Source of the DNA: Zantedeschia hybrid cultivar
Taxonomy: Eukaryota; Streptophyta; Magnoliopsida; Alismatales; Araceae
Assembly: GCA_030544215.1 (NCBI GenBank)
Contig: JARZZO010000013.1
Coordinates: 28,689,229 to 28,753,228 of the forward strand
Length of the DNA: 64,000 nt
Reading direction: 5' to 3'
The position numbers and the translations under genes were made by a program. This document shows, piece by piece, positions 1 through 10,959 of the stretch. The number at the start of each line of letters is the position of its first letter. The stretch's first letter is position 1. Below the pieces are notes generated by a model that was not told the origin of the DNA, did no database searches, and saw only the letters and a program-made list of their open reading frames with translations.

Positions 1-2187
1 GACGAACCTAAGGTCGTCCTCGTCAGCAAGAATCTCTCTATAGAGGATGAGAAGGTAATGGTACAAGTGCTTAAAGACTATAAGGACACTTTCGCTTGGA
101 GTTATGTAGATATGTCGGGGTTAGACTCATCCTTAGTTGAACACAGGTTGACATTAAAGGATGGAGCTAGCCCGATTAAGCAGAAGTTAAGGCGATTCCA
201 CCCACAAATGGCTCTAAAGATCAAGGAAGAGGTCGACAAATTACATAAAGCTAAATTCATTAGAGTTGTCCTTTATCCACAATGGGTGGCCAACATAGTC
301 CCGGTTATGAAGAAGGACGGGAAGGTCAGAATTTGCATTGACTTCCGAGATCTGAACCAGGCGTGTCCTAAAGATGATTTTCCATTGCCTCATATTGATG
401 TACTCATTGATAACACTGCTGGCTATGAGACTTTATCATTTATGGATGGATTTTCAGGATACAATCAGATTAAATTGACAGAAGAAGATCAGGAGAAGAC
501 ATCATTCACTACACCTTGGGGAACATACTGCTATGTCGTCATGCCACTTGGATTAAAGAATGCTGGAGCCACTTATCAGAGGACTATGATGACAATATTC
601 CACGACATGATGCACATAGATCTGGAAGTGTATGTGGATGATTTATTAGTTAAATCTAAGACGAAGGCTGAGCATGCCAAAGTTTTGGCAAGAGTATTGA
701 AGAGATCAAGGGAATATCAGTTAAAGATGAACCCCAAGAAATGTGTATTCGGGGTATCTTCAGGCAAATTACTTAGATTCATCGTCAGCAAGCAGGGAAT
801 TGAGATCGATCCCAACAAGGCGAAGGCTATCAGAGAAATGCCACCTCCCAAGAACTTGAAAGAGTTAAGAGGATTAATCGGGAGGTTGCAATTTATTCGC
901 CGTTTTGTCTCCCAGCACTCACAAAGGTGTAAGCCGTTTTACGAACTTACCAAGCTGGGAGTCAAATTCGATTGGGACGATAAGTGTCAGGAGGCATTCG
1001 ATGGATTAAAGAACTATTTAGCAAGTCCTCCTGTTCTGAGACCACCATCTCCAGGCAAACCATTGATACTTTACATTTCTGTCCTGGATGATGCAATGGG
1101 GGCTGTCCTAGCACAAGAGGATGAAGAAGGAAAGGAGAGGGCAGCCTATTATCTCTATAAACTTCTCAACCCCGCTGAACAAAGATACACGGCGATAGAG
1201 AAAACATGTGCAACATTGGTCTGGGTTGTTCAGAAATTGAAGCATTATTTTTTAGCCCATAAAATCCATCTCATCGCTAGGATGAATCCGATCAAATTTC
1301 TTCTGGAAAAATCTGTTCTTACTGATAGGTTAGCGCGATGGCAAAGCTTTTTATCTCAATTCGATATCACTTACATTCAGCAGAAAGCGATCAAGGGCTA
1401 TGCCATAGCAGAACATCTCGCTCATCACCCCCTTCCTCGATTTGATCCAGTCCGATCGGAGTTTCCTGATGAGGAACTGATGTCCATAAATCAAATCAGA
1501 GATGATATGTGGACTCTGCATTTTGACGGAGCTCTGAATTCTCATGGAAAAGGGATCGGTATTGTTCTGTTATCACCTGAAGGTGTCACCATTCCACAAG
1601 CCTTTCAGCTTGACTTTCCGGTCACCAACAATATAGCTGAATACGAGGCACTCCTTGCTGGCCTCGAGGCTGCTCACTTCTATGGTGCCATCAAACTCAG
1701 GATTGTGGGTGATAGCCAACTGATTCTTCGCCAAGTCCTGACCAAGTATCGAACTCTTGATCCCAAACTCAAGCCTTATCAAGAACTTACTTCCGCTTAT
1801 TCAAAGCTTTTCACCAAATTGATCTTTGTTCATATCTCTAGGAATCAGAACATCTTAGCTGACGCTCTAGCTTCACTTGCATCATCTCTTGATTTTCCGA
1901 TCAGTAGGCAATCCGAATCAATCATAGTTCATAGGCGTCTTTCACTCGTTGTGAAAGACCCTTCATTTCTTAGAACTAAGGAGAAGTTGTTGAAGAAAGT
2001 CAGGGACGGAGATATCGTGGAAAAGAGAGAGATCATGTTGATGGAGCTGTTAGAAGAGATGGATGATGAACAAAAGTCATGGTACTATGAAATTGCCAAA
2101 TATTGTGAAGATCAACCATATATTCTGAAGAAGCTACATCTGAGGAGAAGAGGGCTATTAGGAGAGTTTCTCAAAGATACACCATAA
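1..2187 (+). pseudogene. Tat-1 pol, reverse transcriptase - RNase H - second RNase H (5' truncated by window)
   Basis: The frame is open from base 1; the first ATG (58) is internal to the polyprotein and is not a real start. RT shows KKDGKVRICIDFRDLN, FMDGFSGYNQI and the catalytic YVDDL near base 630. The RNase H domain follows (YISVLDDAMGAVLAQ, TCATLVWVVQKLKHY). A second, archaeal-type RNase H (WTLHFDGALN, NNIAEYEALLAGLEA, GDSQLILRQV) at about 1510-1760 is the hallmark of the Tat lineage. RT and both RNase H domains read through without a stop. A 2-base insertion near 2120, seen against Tat-2, shifts the frame and ends it at 2187 before integrase. It would copy element RNA to DNA in the virus-like particle; this copy cannot make a complete polyprotein. 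Confidence 0.93.
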
Positions 2188-3240
2188 TTGGAGGAGCACT
2201 GTACAAAAGAGGTTTTGATGAAGTTCTTCTAAGATGTCTAGACGAAGATGAGCTTTGGAAGGTTATGGAAGGATCTCATAGTGGAGTTTGTGGTGGTCAT
2301 GTTAATGGACAAATGCTAGCAAAGAAGATCCTCAGACAAGGATTTTATTGGCCAACCATGAAAGAAAACTGTATAGGATATGTCCGTAGGTGTGCTAAGT
2401 GTCAACTTCACGCCGACAAAATTCATTCTCCTGCATCTTCACTCCATCTTGTTTCCTCCCCATGGCCTTTCTCCATGTGGGCTTTCGATATCATTGGACC
2501 CCTTGGTAATCCAGATTCCGGCATCAAGGAAAAGTCTTTCATCCTCACGGCAACGGAATACTTCACCAAGTGGGCAGAAGCTGACCGCAGTTCGTGTCAC
2601 AAGAATTGAAGGACCTCTGTAACAGGTATAGAATTGCATTGCATCATTCATCTCCTTATTATCCGCAAGGCAATGGCCAAGCAGAGGCAACTAATAAGAC
2701 TTTGATAAAAATCATCAAAAAGACGTGCAAATCTAACAAATTCACGGACTGGCCAGAAAAATTGGTTGAGGCTCTATGGGCCTACCGAACTTCAATCCGC
2801 ACGCCCATTGGGCAAACTCCTTATTCCTTAACATTTGGAATGGAGGCGGTAGTTCCATACGAGATTCTTATACCGTCGTTAAGAGTACAACTGAACAAGG
2901 AATTTTCCATTGATGAACACCATTCAGCACTCCTTCCTCAATTGGAACTCTTAGACGAGAGAAGATGGTCAGCCGCTAATCACTCAAGAGTTTATCAAAA
3001 TAGACTAGCACGTTTTTATCTAAAGAAAGTCATTGAATGTAAGTTCAAAGTTGGTGAAATGGTCGTCAAAAGGATTTTTGTAAAACTTGGTGGTCCACGT
3101 TCTAAGCTCCAACCCAACTGGGAAGGACCTTATGTTGTATCGCATGCTTTTCCTGGTAACGCTTACCGTCTTGTTAATGCAGAAGGGGAAGAGCTAACTC
3201 ACCCCTGGAACGGTTTACATCTTAAGAAATACTACCCTTA
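2188..3240 (+). pseudogene. Tat-1 integrase, internally deleted
   Basis: The zinc-binding part is present at about 2270-2405 (HSGVCGGH ... CAKCQ). The core starts with WAFDIIGPLG (first catalytic Asp). At 2584/2585 the sequence jumps from TKWAEA to QFVSQELKD. Compared with Tat-2, exactly 100 bases (Tat-2 21979-22078) are missing, removing the stretch with the second catalytic Asp (TDNG) and shifting frame. The rest, with GQAEATNKTL (catalytic Glu) and a conserved C-terminal PNWEGPYVV-type tail, is open from about 2594 to the stop at 3239. Integrase joins element DNA to the host chromosome; this one cannot be active. No chromodomain is seen, as expected for Tat. Confidence 0.92.
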
Positions 3241-3540
3241 GGTTAAAGAGTCGATCAGCATGGTACAAAGACCAGTGGAATCAGAAAATTTATAAATTCA
3301 AATTTCCTTATTAGTCTATATAATTTAACTTTAAACACATTACTACACACACTGACACGTTTGATTCGTGAGTAACAAGAGATGCTAAGTCCTAAAGAAT
3401 ACCGAAAGCTTGACTAAAAGTGTGAAGTACAAATCATTCCTTTTAAAACAAAATTTTGTTTTACACTCGGCCTATGATGTCGGAACGAGACTTGGAATAG
3501 ACTACTAAGAATACCCGCCATCCTAGTAGGAGGTCGTCAT

Positions 3541-3557
3541 AAAAAGAATGGGGGAGA
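3541..3557 (+). promoter_or_regulatory. polypurine tract-like motif AAAAAGAATGGGGGAGA
   Basis: It looks like an LTR-element polypurine tract but lies about 7.4 kb before the 3' LTR, shortly after integrase. The same motif is kept in Tat-2 at 23033-23049. It may be an internal plus-strand start or a relic of an older 3' end; this is inference. Confidence 0.4.
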
Positions 3558-3989
3558 TCCGTCCCAAAGAAAAGAATAGAAAAGCAAAAGCAAAAGACAA
3601 AAGCCAAACGTCAAATCAAAAGGCCATCACATTACAAACGTTACATCAAGGCTATGAAATGAAATAAAAGGGAACGCAAGGTCAATAAATACTCTGGAAA
3701 GAAAATGACCGAACCCCAACAGATATTAGGGTAGGAAAGGAACATCTTTTTAGGTCTCCGGAACCTTCTCATAGACTTTCTAAACCTATTCTTCTTTTTT
3801 TTCTAAAGAGGCGTACTCCAAACTTAGGGAACAACTTAGATTGACTGAAGGTCAAATCATCAAATGGGATCACGAATGGAAACACAAGTTCGAACACAAT
3901 GGATTTAAGTTAAATTATTGAAGAGCAATTTGGGAATTAAGTTCATAAATGAATATGATCTTTTGATCTAAGTACCATGCTGGTCTTTT

Positions 3990-4185
3990 AGTTTACACCA
4001 TACTTCAAAATCCAAAAAAATTACATATCCCAAAATTCCAAAAAAATTACATATTTCAAAATCCAAAAAAATACATATTTCAAAATCCAAAAAAATACAT
4101 ATTTCAAAAAAAAAAAAAAGATCCAAAAAAAGTACATATTTCAAAACCCAAACAAAAACGAATATTTCAAAACAACAAAAATATT
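3990..4185. repeat. A-rich short tandem repeat after integrase
   Basis: Six or more degenerate units of the form CATATTTCAAAATCCAAAAA, about 29-32 bp each. A shorter version occurs at the same place in Tat-2 (23490-23640). Confidence 0.75.
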
Positions 4186-4523
4186 TCAACTAGCACTTGC
4201 TTATTGCATCTAGTATGCTTCATTCCTTTCGCTTTCAGTGAGCATCCGTCTACTTGTATGTTGCATTTTTTTGCTTATAGTTCAATTACCTTTGTTGATA
4301 AAGGTTATGCCCCTTGACCCTTCATTTAAGGAAAAGATTGATCGACCATTCATTTGGTCAGGCAAGGGGGTAAGCCTAAATAGATACTTAACTTGTTTGT
4401 TAAGTGACATACAAAACGCAAGGCAAACATATGGAACGCAAGGTTGGAGGCCAAAAGTTTCATGTATATCATCAAAAGGTGTTTTGTACATGATACACAG
4501 AAGAAAGAAAAATACATAACCCC

Positions 4524-6929
4524 TCAAGGCTGGCTCTCTCCTGCACCCTCGTCCATCTGGCTCTGAGCCTCGTCCTGGGCATCTGGCGGTGGAGCTCTAG
4601 GCGGCGGCGGACCCATGACACTCGGACCAGCTTGACCGGAAGAAATGGCCACGCTGGCTGTGAAAGCGCTCGCCTGCCCGCGCTCCTGAGCACGTTGTCG
4701 AGCACACCTGTATCTCTCCTCCACGCTCCGGCGCTCGTGCTCAGCAATGCCCAACTGAACTCGGAGGGAGGCCATCTCCGAGTCCATCTTCTGCCGCTCC
4801 AGCCGCTCCCTCTCTCTCTCCTTGGTGATAAACCCCAGTCGGGACTGGAGGTGTGAAAGCTCTCGAGAAAGATCCCCGGTGGAGAGGCGAGCCACCTGCT
4901 CCTCTAGATCGCGAACCCGAGCCACCTGCTCCTCGAGAACGCGAACGCGAGCTGCATCCACTTCAGCCCTCTGAAGGGCTTCATGAAGCTCAACAACCTG
5001 TAGGGGAAGCCATTGTTAGTCCAAGGCAATCAAGCAATCAAAATTAGGTTCAGAAATCAAAGGAAATGACAAGACTTACTCGAGTGGCGCGATCCTCTTC
5101 TGCAAGGGAAGCCCGGTGGATGGCGGAGGTGAGCTGGCTCTGGAGATCAGCCAGAGCAGCCTCATGGACGGCAGAGGAAGATGATGATGATGATGCTCCA
5201 TAGGTAGGGGGAGCCGCCTGGGTGTAGACGGCTCGCTGCACCAAAAGACAACCGTCAGTTGTTAATCGTCGTAGTAATTAATTAATCAAAACATTCATTC
5301 ATAAACATGCATACATACCAGATCAAAGAGCTCTTGCTAGACCTCCGCGTCATGTAGGCGGGCCCGGAGATCGATGATGACCGCATCGCGTGCATCCTGC
5401 ATACCACACATGCATACATTCATTCACCAGATATAAGAAAAGATAATAATAAAATGGGAAGACGCATACTTACATCGAGTGGTCGGAGGAGTCGAAGCTG
5501 ATTGGCGTAGTGGGCCCGGTACTGCTGGAGGTAGGCTGCGCTACTCTCCGCTTGTGACTCCACTCTGACGCTGCGGCAGTGCCAGTCCTTGTACTGCTCC
5601 GAAAACTTGGCACGCCAGTCGGTGAGGGCTTGCTTGCCCCTCATGCTCCTCCCAACACCCTCTAGGACCTCCTCGTCGATCCATTCTTGGTGGAGGCCCA
5701 GGGTCCTCATCACGAGTCGGAGGCGGAGGGGCTCGATCTCGTTCAAGCAGTGTAGCCACATTTGCCTACCGAACCTCCTCCTGTCAGCCGTCACCCACGG
5801 TTGACCCTCCTTGCCCATGCCCAAGTATGGGCGCCAAATCACCTGCATATAAGTTAGAAACATTCATACGAATAATTTTGCATTTAATAAAGGAAAGATT
5901 GCATTTAATAAATAAAATTAAACAAGTTAAGAACTCACCAGGAGCTCCGGATAATCAAGGAACTGACGGCGGAGGGCCGTCAGCTGGTGATGCTGTGGCA
6001 CTGTGTCCACAATCGGCTGCTAGCGGCAGGCCAATGGGACAACGCCCGGTCTCACGATCCTCGCTCTACCGAGCGGAAAGTAATGATAGCTCCAAACCTA
6101 CATACATGGACATATAGGTTAGTAAAGCATCATATCACATTGCATTGCATACACAAGTAATGGAATGACTTAATACCTAGAGGAACGGCGAGAAGCTGCT
6201 GACGGTGGTCTCACGGTCCGGCGTGACCACGGAAAGATCAGCAAAGAGATGGGCCAGAAGGGCCGCACCCCAAGCATACTCTCCTAAACTATCTAAGTCA
6301 TCTAGCATGTACAAGAATCTACAGTGGATATGGTCACCCTTCGTGCCGAAGAGTAACCGACCGAAGAAGAAAACTAAGAAGACCCTCAACTGCCTATCTA
6401 CCTCCTCCCCCTGACTCGGGTCGGTGCAGTAAACGGTGGAGGAAGACTTAGCTAATCTATCCCTAAACTCTGCCCGGGACTCATCAGATCGACGCCGGGG
6501 CTCCTCTAGTCCTAAGGCAGCCTCTACCTTTACCCTTGGGACCATCCTAGACTCCCTACCTAGGCTAGATACCTCTATACCTAGTAGGGCCTCTGCCAAT
6601 CCCTGGTAGTTGGGGTAAGTCACCCTACTTACCGGTCGACCCTCTACCTTGAGGCCAGTGATCCTGGCCACGTCCTCTAGGGTCGGGACCATATGGCCCC
6701 ATGGCATTAGGAAAGCCCTATTTTCCGCATGCCACCTCTCCCGCAGCGCCTGCAAGAGGACTAGATCGAGGCAGAACAGCTTGATATCTAGAACCTCGCC
6801 GAACCCCATTCGGCGCAGGCGTGCCTTCTGGAAGTCCGGGAGTCCCCGGTACGCCCCTATGACTAAGTCCCAGCTGATCCTGGATCTCATCACCCCCTGC
6901 AAATGAAAACAAAAAAAAATTAGGGTAAG

Positions 6930-6963
<34 letters not shown>

Positions 6964-7384
6964 TAGAGTTAAAACACTTCTGGTTTGAAAGGCGTCCACA
7001 GGGCCTGACACAATTTGGAATTATTTTCTCCTTTATTAAAATTGAGAATTTAGCCCTGAATGGCGTCGGATTAGGACGATGCCGTTTGAACGGCGTCACC
7101 TAGTCTGGACACCTTTCAAGGCCGAATTCCAGATTCTTGAAGAACCCCTTTCTTCCCTCTTTTCCTCACCCCATTCAAACCATGAGAGAACTTACCAGGT
7201 GGAAGGCTTCCTCTTCTTCTTCTCCTCCCTCGACCACCGCCGGTGGGGGGATTTCTTCCTCTAATATGGCCTCCTTCTCCTCCAAGGCCATGGCTTCTTC
7301 GGGGCGAGCCGCCTCGCGTTCTTCCCTTCTCACCACCCGCACAGCGCGGCGGCGCTTCCCCCTCGATCCTTCGCCGGGTTCCAT
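4524..7384 (-). pseudogene. Tat-1 antisense gene A: plant mobile domain + coiled coil, seven exons
   Basis: Exons read on the minus strand, each with AG/GT borders and phase 0: 7384-7196 (ATG), 6896-6177, 6097-5939, 5842-5474, 5396-5319, 5235-5080, 4997-4524 (stop). The spliced frame is 714 codons. Exon 1 is acidic and Arg-rich. Exons 2-4 form a plant mobile domain: FLMPWGHMVPTLEDVARITG at about residues 125-144, WSYHYFPLGR in exon 3, and WRPYL ... PLRLRLVMRTLGLHQ in exon 4. Exons 5-7 are heptad-like coiled coil ending in a Pro-rich acidic tail. Breaks: TAG at the last codon of exon 2 (6177-6179, also in Tat-2), TAG in exon 3 (6020-6022) and TAG in exon 5 (5337-5339). Proteins with this domain are linked to transposons and to silencing factors (MAIN family); the role here is unknown. 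Confidence 0.82.
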
Positions 7385-8039
7385 GGCCAAAAGGGAGAGT
7401 TTTGAGAAGAGAGAGAGATGAAGATCGCCGGAGAGGATCGCCGAGGAGAGAGAGTGCAAAAGAAAAAGTGAGGAAGAAGGGGACTTTCGCGGGTCTATAA
7501 ACGAAGGGTTGAAAGGCGTCGAGTTAGAGAGACGCGTTTTAGGGCGCATAAGTTGAGGCAGCAAGGCCAACTATTTAAAATTGAGTGAACAGCGTCCACA
7601 TGGGCTGACGCGTTTTAGGTTACCGCCAATTTTGGGCAGAACCGTATGCAGCATGATGATGAAAGGCGTCTCCACATCAAGAGGCATTTTAGGGGATTAA
7701 TTACAGAATTAATGGTGGAGTTCTGGAAAAAGTAGGAGATAGATTTGAAAGGCGTTTTGGCTGGCAGACGCAATTTAAGGTTAAATCGGGATTTTGAGGA
7801 TTAATGGTTAATTTCTGGAAAATGAATTATGGTTGAAAGGCGTCTTTCTGAGTAGACGCGTCTTGCATTAAGTGAACCCGAACTGTCATATTTTCAGGAA
7901 AAATCCAGTTTTTGCTAAAGGAAAAATTATGGGCATATCACAAGAGGTTAAAGAAAGATTTCAAGGCATGAAAAGTAATTCTTTATTCAATGAAATCTTT
8001 TATTACATCAAAAAGAGAAAGAAGAGGAAAAGAAAATAT
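7385..8039. promoter_or_regulatory. upstream region of antisense gene A with inverted-repeat units
   Basis: This sits between gene A exon 1 and the 3' end of gene B. It begins with a purine-rich (GAGA) leader and a weak TATA-like TTTATAGA (minus) near 7495. It then holds five GGCGTC...GACGCG inverted-repeat units (starting about 7510, 7586, 7658, 7746, 7833). Three more units (6985-7120) lie in intron 1. Confidence 0.55.
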
Positions 8040-9401
8040 TTAAGGAAGAATTTCATGAAGTGCTTGATAATATGGAAATTTCACTCCTCTATCTCTATTT
8101 TTAGAGGATTTTACACGATAACTGAAGCCGAGATTCCACAAAGTAGTAATAAGTTCTGTGGCTTCATAATCTTCGTCAGATTCCAAGGCACGCCTCTTGA
8201 TCGGAGATGTGAGGGAGAACTCGGGGAATTCGTTGTAAGGCAAGCTGAGTTGAGAGAAGCATCGGTGAGGGTTGTACAGTACGAACTCAGTGGCCCCGAT
8301 CAATTTAAGCTATGCACCAGATGCGCAGCGTACTCTGATGGGCTTTCCAATAAGGGCAAGTAGAGAAAAGTCAAACCCATTGGACGACAAGTGTCTCAGA
8401 TATTCCCTCCAGTCGGCACGGGTCTTAAGCTTTGGGACTTTATTGATCATGCGCTCGTTGAACTTCACGATGTTGGCGATGCAGTGGATCGGGCTATTCA
8501 AGTAAATTTGAGACGGTCTTGGTGACATCCTCGTGCAGTACTCGAATTTGAAGTGTAGTTCAACCCACAAAGCAAAGAGTAACATGCACCTGTAAGGAGG
8601 ACGACCCGTGGACGCCATAGAGAGCCTACTGTAGAGGTAAGCCAAGATCGCAGTGCTAATGGATTTCCCCTCAAAGATCGCGCAGATAGCACTAACCTGA
8701 TCATCTTCCAAGATGTTGTCTTGCGCAGGGAAGAATAGAGCACCGGCAAGGCATGTGACGAAAGCTTTCGTCACATCTTCAGATTCATCCTCCCTTAGAT
8801 CATCGATCTCGTACAGAGTCCATTCAGCAAGCTTTGCGAGGTTGATCCCTTTGTTAGTAAGGCACCCTTTAGCTTCTGAGGGATCCTTCATGATTGACGT
8901 CAACAGTTGTTGACCGGTGATTCTTTCTCTCGTCAAAGCCATCTTGTCTTTGGTCTTTGGAAGACCCAATAAAAGCTCCGCTTCCTCCAAAAGGATGGTG
9001 CACTCGAAATTCGGGAAGAGGAACGTATGGGTTTGAGGATGCCACTGCTCGATCAAGGCACCCATAGCCGCCCAATCCGCGTTCGGACTCTTGTAGTGTT
9101 TGGCATGCACCACTAAGCCTTGAAGGTTCCACTTGGAGATGAAGGTTTGCATGGAAAGCTTAAGACTTTTTGCAAGTTTGCGGATCCAGGGGAGAGAAGT
9201 GAATCTCCTTGAGTCGGGAAACATGGGGTAAGTCTGAAAACAAAAGGAAGAATCAATTGAAGAACATGAAGGAACAAGAAGAAGAATTGAAGGGAAGTTA
9301 ATTCAACTTACTTGGAGATTGGGATCCCTTCCAATGAGGTGATTCTCTACGTCGGAGATCTTCTCCAGCGACCTCTTCATCCGCTTGTTTGAAGAACTCA
9401 T
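8040..9401 (-). pseudogene. Tat-1 antisense gene B: second plant mobile domain protein, two exons
   Basis: Exon 1 is 9401-9312 (30 codons, ATG; begins MSSSNKRMKRSLEK) and ends at a GTAAGTTGAA donor. Exon 2 is 9233-8040 after a TTTTCAG acceptor, phase 0. The protein is about 427 codons. A plant mobile domain lies near residues 70-130 (WNLQGLVVHAK, WHPQTHTFLFPNFECTILLE, AELLLGLP). It differs clearly in sequence from gene A. A TAG at 8310-8312 (GCA TAG CTT where Tat-2 has GCA GAT CTC) breaks the frame near the C terminus. The start region is duplicated (9363-9756), and a TATATAAA (minus) lies about 135 bp upstream of the ATG. Function unknown; presumably nuclear, by analogy with the domain family. 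Confidence 0.82.
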
Positions 9402-9756
9402 CCTCTTTTTTGGATTTCCTCCTCCTTGAAGCTTGAAAACCTTGAAGACTTTGGAAAACCTTGAAATCTTGAAGGAAAACTCAACCTTGGATCTTTAGAT
9501 TGTGGTAGGATTGCTTGGAAACAAGTTAATGGTGTTTATATAGAAGGAATTGCGATCCTCTCCAGCGACCTCTTCATCCGCTTGTTTGAAGAACTCATCC
9601 TCTTTTTTGGATTTCCTCCTCCTTGAAGCTTGAAAACCTTGAAGACTTTGGAAAACCTTGAAATCTTGAAGGAAAACTCAACCTTGGATCTTTAGATTGT
9701 GGTAGGATTGCTTGGAAACAAGTTAATGGTGTTTATATAGAAGGAATTGCGATCTT
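9363..9756. repeat. 197-bp direct tandem duplication covering the start of gene B
   Basis: 9363-9559 and 9560-9756 are near-identical. Each copy holds the gene B ATG/exon 1 start and the TATATAAA box. Tat-2 has only one copy, so the duplication is private to Tat-1. Confidence 0.88.
9535..9542 (-). promoter_or_regulatory. TATA box of gene B (duplicate at 9732-9739)
   Basis: TATATAAA on the minus strand, about 135 bp before the gene B ATG. The same box stands at 29027-29034 in Tat-2, at the same distance from its gene B. Confidence 0.6.
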
Positions 9757-10660
9757 AAGAAGACTTTTCCGGATTGGAAAAGGGATGTGCATTGGAAGAG
9801 TTGGAATCCGAGTAGAGAATAGCCATAACCTGTTTCTGCGAGTAAAAGGCGTCGAGGGACACCGCCGCGTTTTAACGGTTGAAGGGCATCGGCGCGACAC
9901 GACGCGTTTCAAGATTTCTGTTATTTACCCGAAATTCTGTGATTTTGATGCTTAAATTAGATACTTGTTTGAAAATATTAATGATTTTTGAGTGCAGAAA
10001 ATTCGAAGAAGATTCAAATGAAGTTGGGAAATATCAAGAAGATCCCACTGTGGGAGTTTATGAAGTCCTGACCGTAGCTAAAAAGACGATTATTTCTACC
10101 CTTGTACTCCTTCCATGTAATTAATTTGCATAATCTCATTACTATATGTTAAGTACTTATTAGAGCATATCAAGGACCTTGTGATTTTGATGAAACTGGA
10201 ATTTGAGTTCCCCTTCAACAAAAACGGTGATAATTCAAGAGGATTCCTAATCGCACGGATAGGCCGTTAGATTGCTAATTGGTGAGGACGATAGTTCCAC
10301 TTTTGTGAAGCGGTGCATGAATAAACGAGTTTCGGCTTAGCACTGGATTACAAGAATTGATATCTTGACTTATTAATGACAATTTAACAATATTATCCTT
10401 GATTAATTTATATTTTATTTGACTTTATATTTTTCTTTTAGCCCAGCATGCATCGTGTAGGACTTTGAAATCATTGTGATAAGAATTAATTACTGATTAA
10501 GATTCAGACCATTAATAAAATAATTCAAACATGATATGAAATATTTCATTCCAAATTGAGTATCTTGATTATCTTTGAGGTTTGCTTAAAGATATCCTTG
10601 GAATTCTATCATTTCTTGGACTCTTTATCCAATATTTCTTGTTTTCTTTTAAGATCCATC

Positions 10661-10756
10661 ATGGCTGCAGCACGTCCACATTGGCTGGCAAACGTTCCCC
10701 ATGATGAAACCTACAGTGTCTATAACCTGGGGTACTTCCCACTCCGAGGAGGTTGA
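10661..10756 (+). CDS. small conserved ORF, 31 codons, unknown
   Basis: It starts MAAARPHWLANVP and ends YFPLRGG. Tat-2 keeps the same frame at 29939-30025, but a CGA-to-TGA change shortens it by three codons. Amino-acid and base conservation are both high, so conservation alone does not prove coding. It may equally be part of a structured 3' region. No family recognised. Confidence 0.3.
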   Translation: MAAARPHWLANVPHDETYSVYNLGYFPLRGG

Positions 10757-10886
10757 TCGACCTTATTTTATTTCCTTGTCTACCTCATCCAGACATGATT
10801 GATTCCATTGATCTCTTTGAACTATCTTCATTGATAATTTCGAGAAAAATTCCAATCATGTGATGTTAAGAGCGTGTCTCATCACA

Positions 10887-10948
10887 CCTTGGCATCACCT
10901 TTTAAGTACATTACATTTCATTTCACTCCCTTGCAAAGGTGATGCCAA
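10887..10948. repeat. stem-loop directly upstream of the Tat-1 3' LTR
   Basis: Arms TTGGCATCACCTTT (10889-10902) and AAAGGTGATGCCAA (10935-10948) are exact reverse complements, 14 bp, with a 32-nt loop. The LTR starts 11 nt later, where a polypurine tract would be expected. Confidence 0.8.
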
Positions 10949-10959
10949 TGTGAGGTAGC

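Larger units (their letters stand above)
3241..4523. other. Tat-1 spacer between integrase and antisense gene A
   Basis: No gene seen. It holds a purine tract at 3541-3557, a run of A-rich repeats at 3990-4185, and the 3' flank of antisense gene A. Tat-2 has the same layout at 22736-23985. Confidence 0.6.
9757..10959. other. Tat-1 spacer between gene B promoter and 3' LTR
   Basis: Largely non-coding. It holds two inverted-repeat units (9843-9874, 9878-9911), one small ORF (10661-10756) and a stem-loop just before the LTR (10887-10948). It is collinear with Tat-2 29080-30237. Confidence 0.6.

Noticed and set aside
1351..1782. Minus-strand ORFs inside pol (also at 20969-21178)
   Set aside because: Shadows of the conserved RNase H coding frame.
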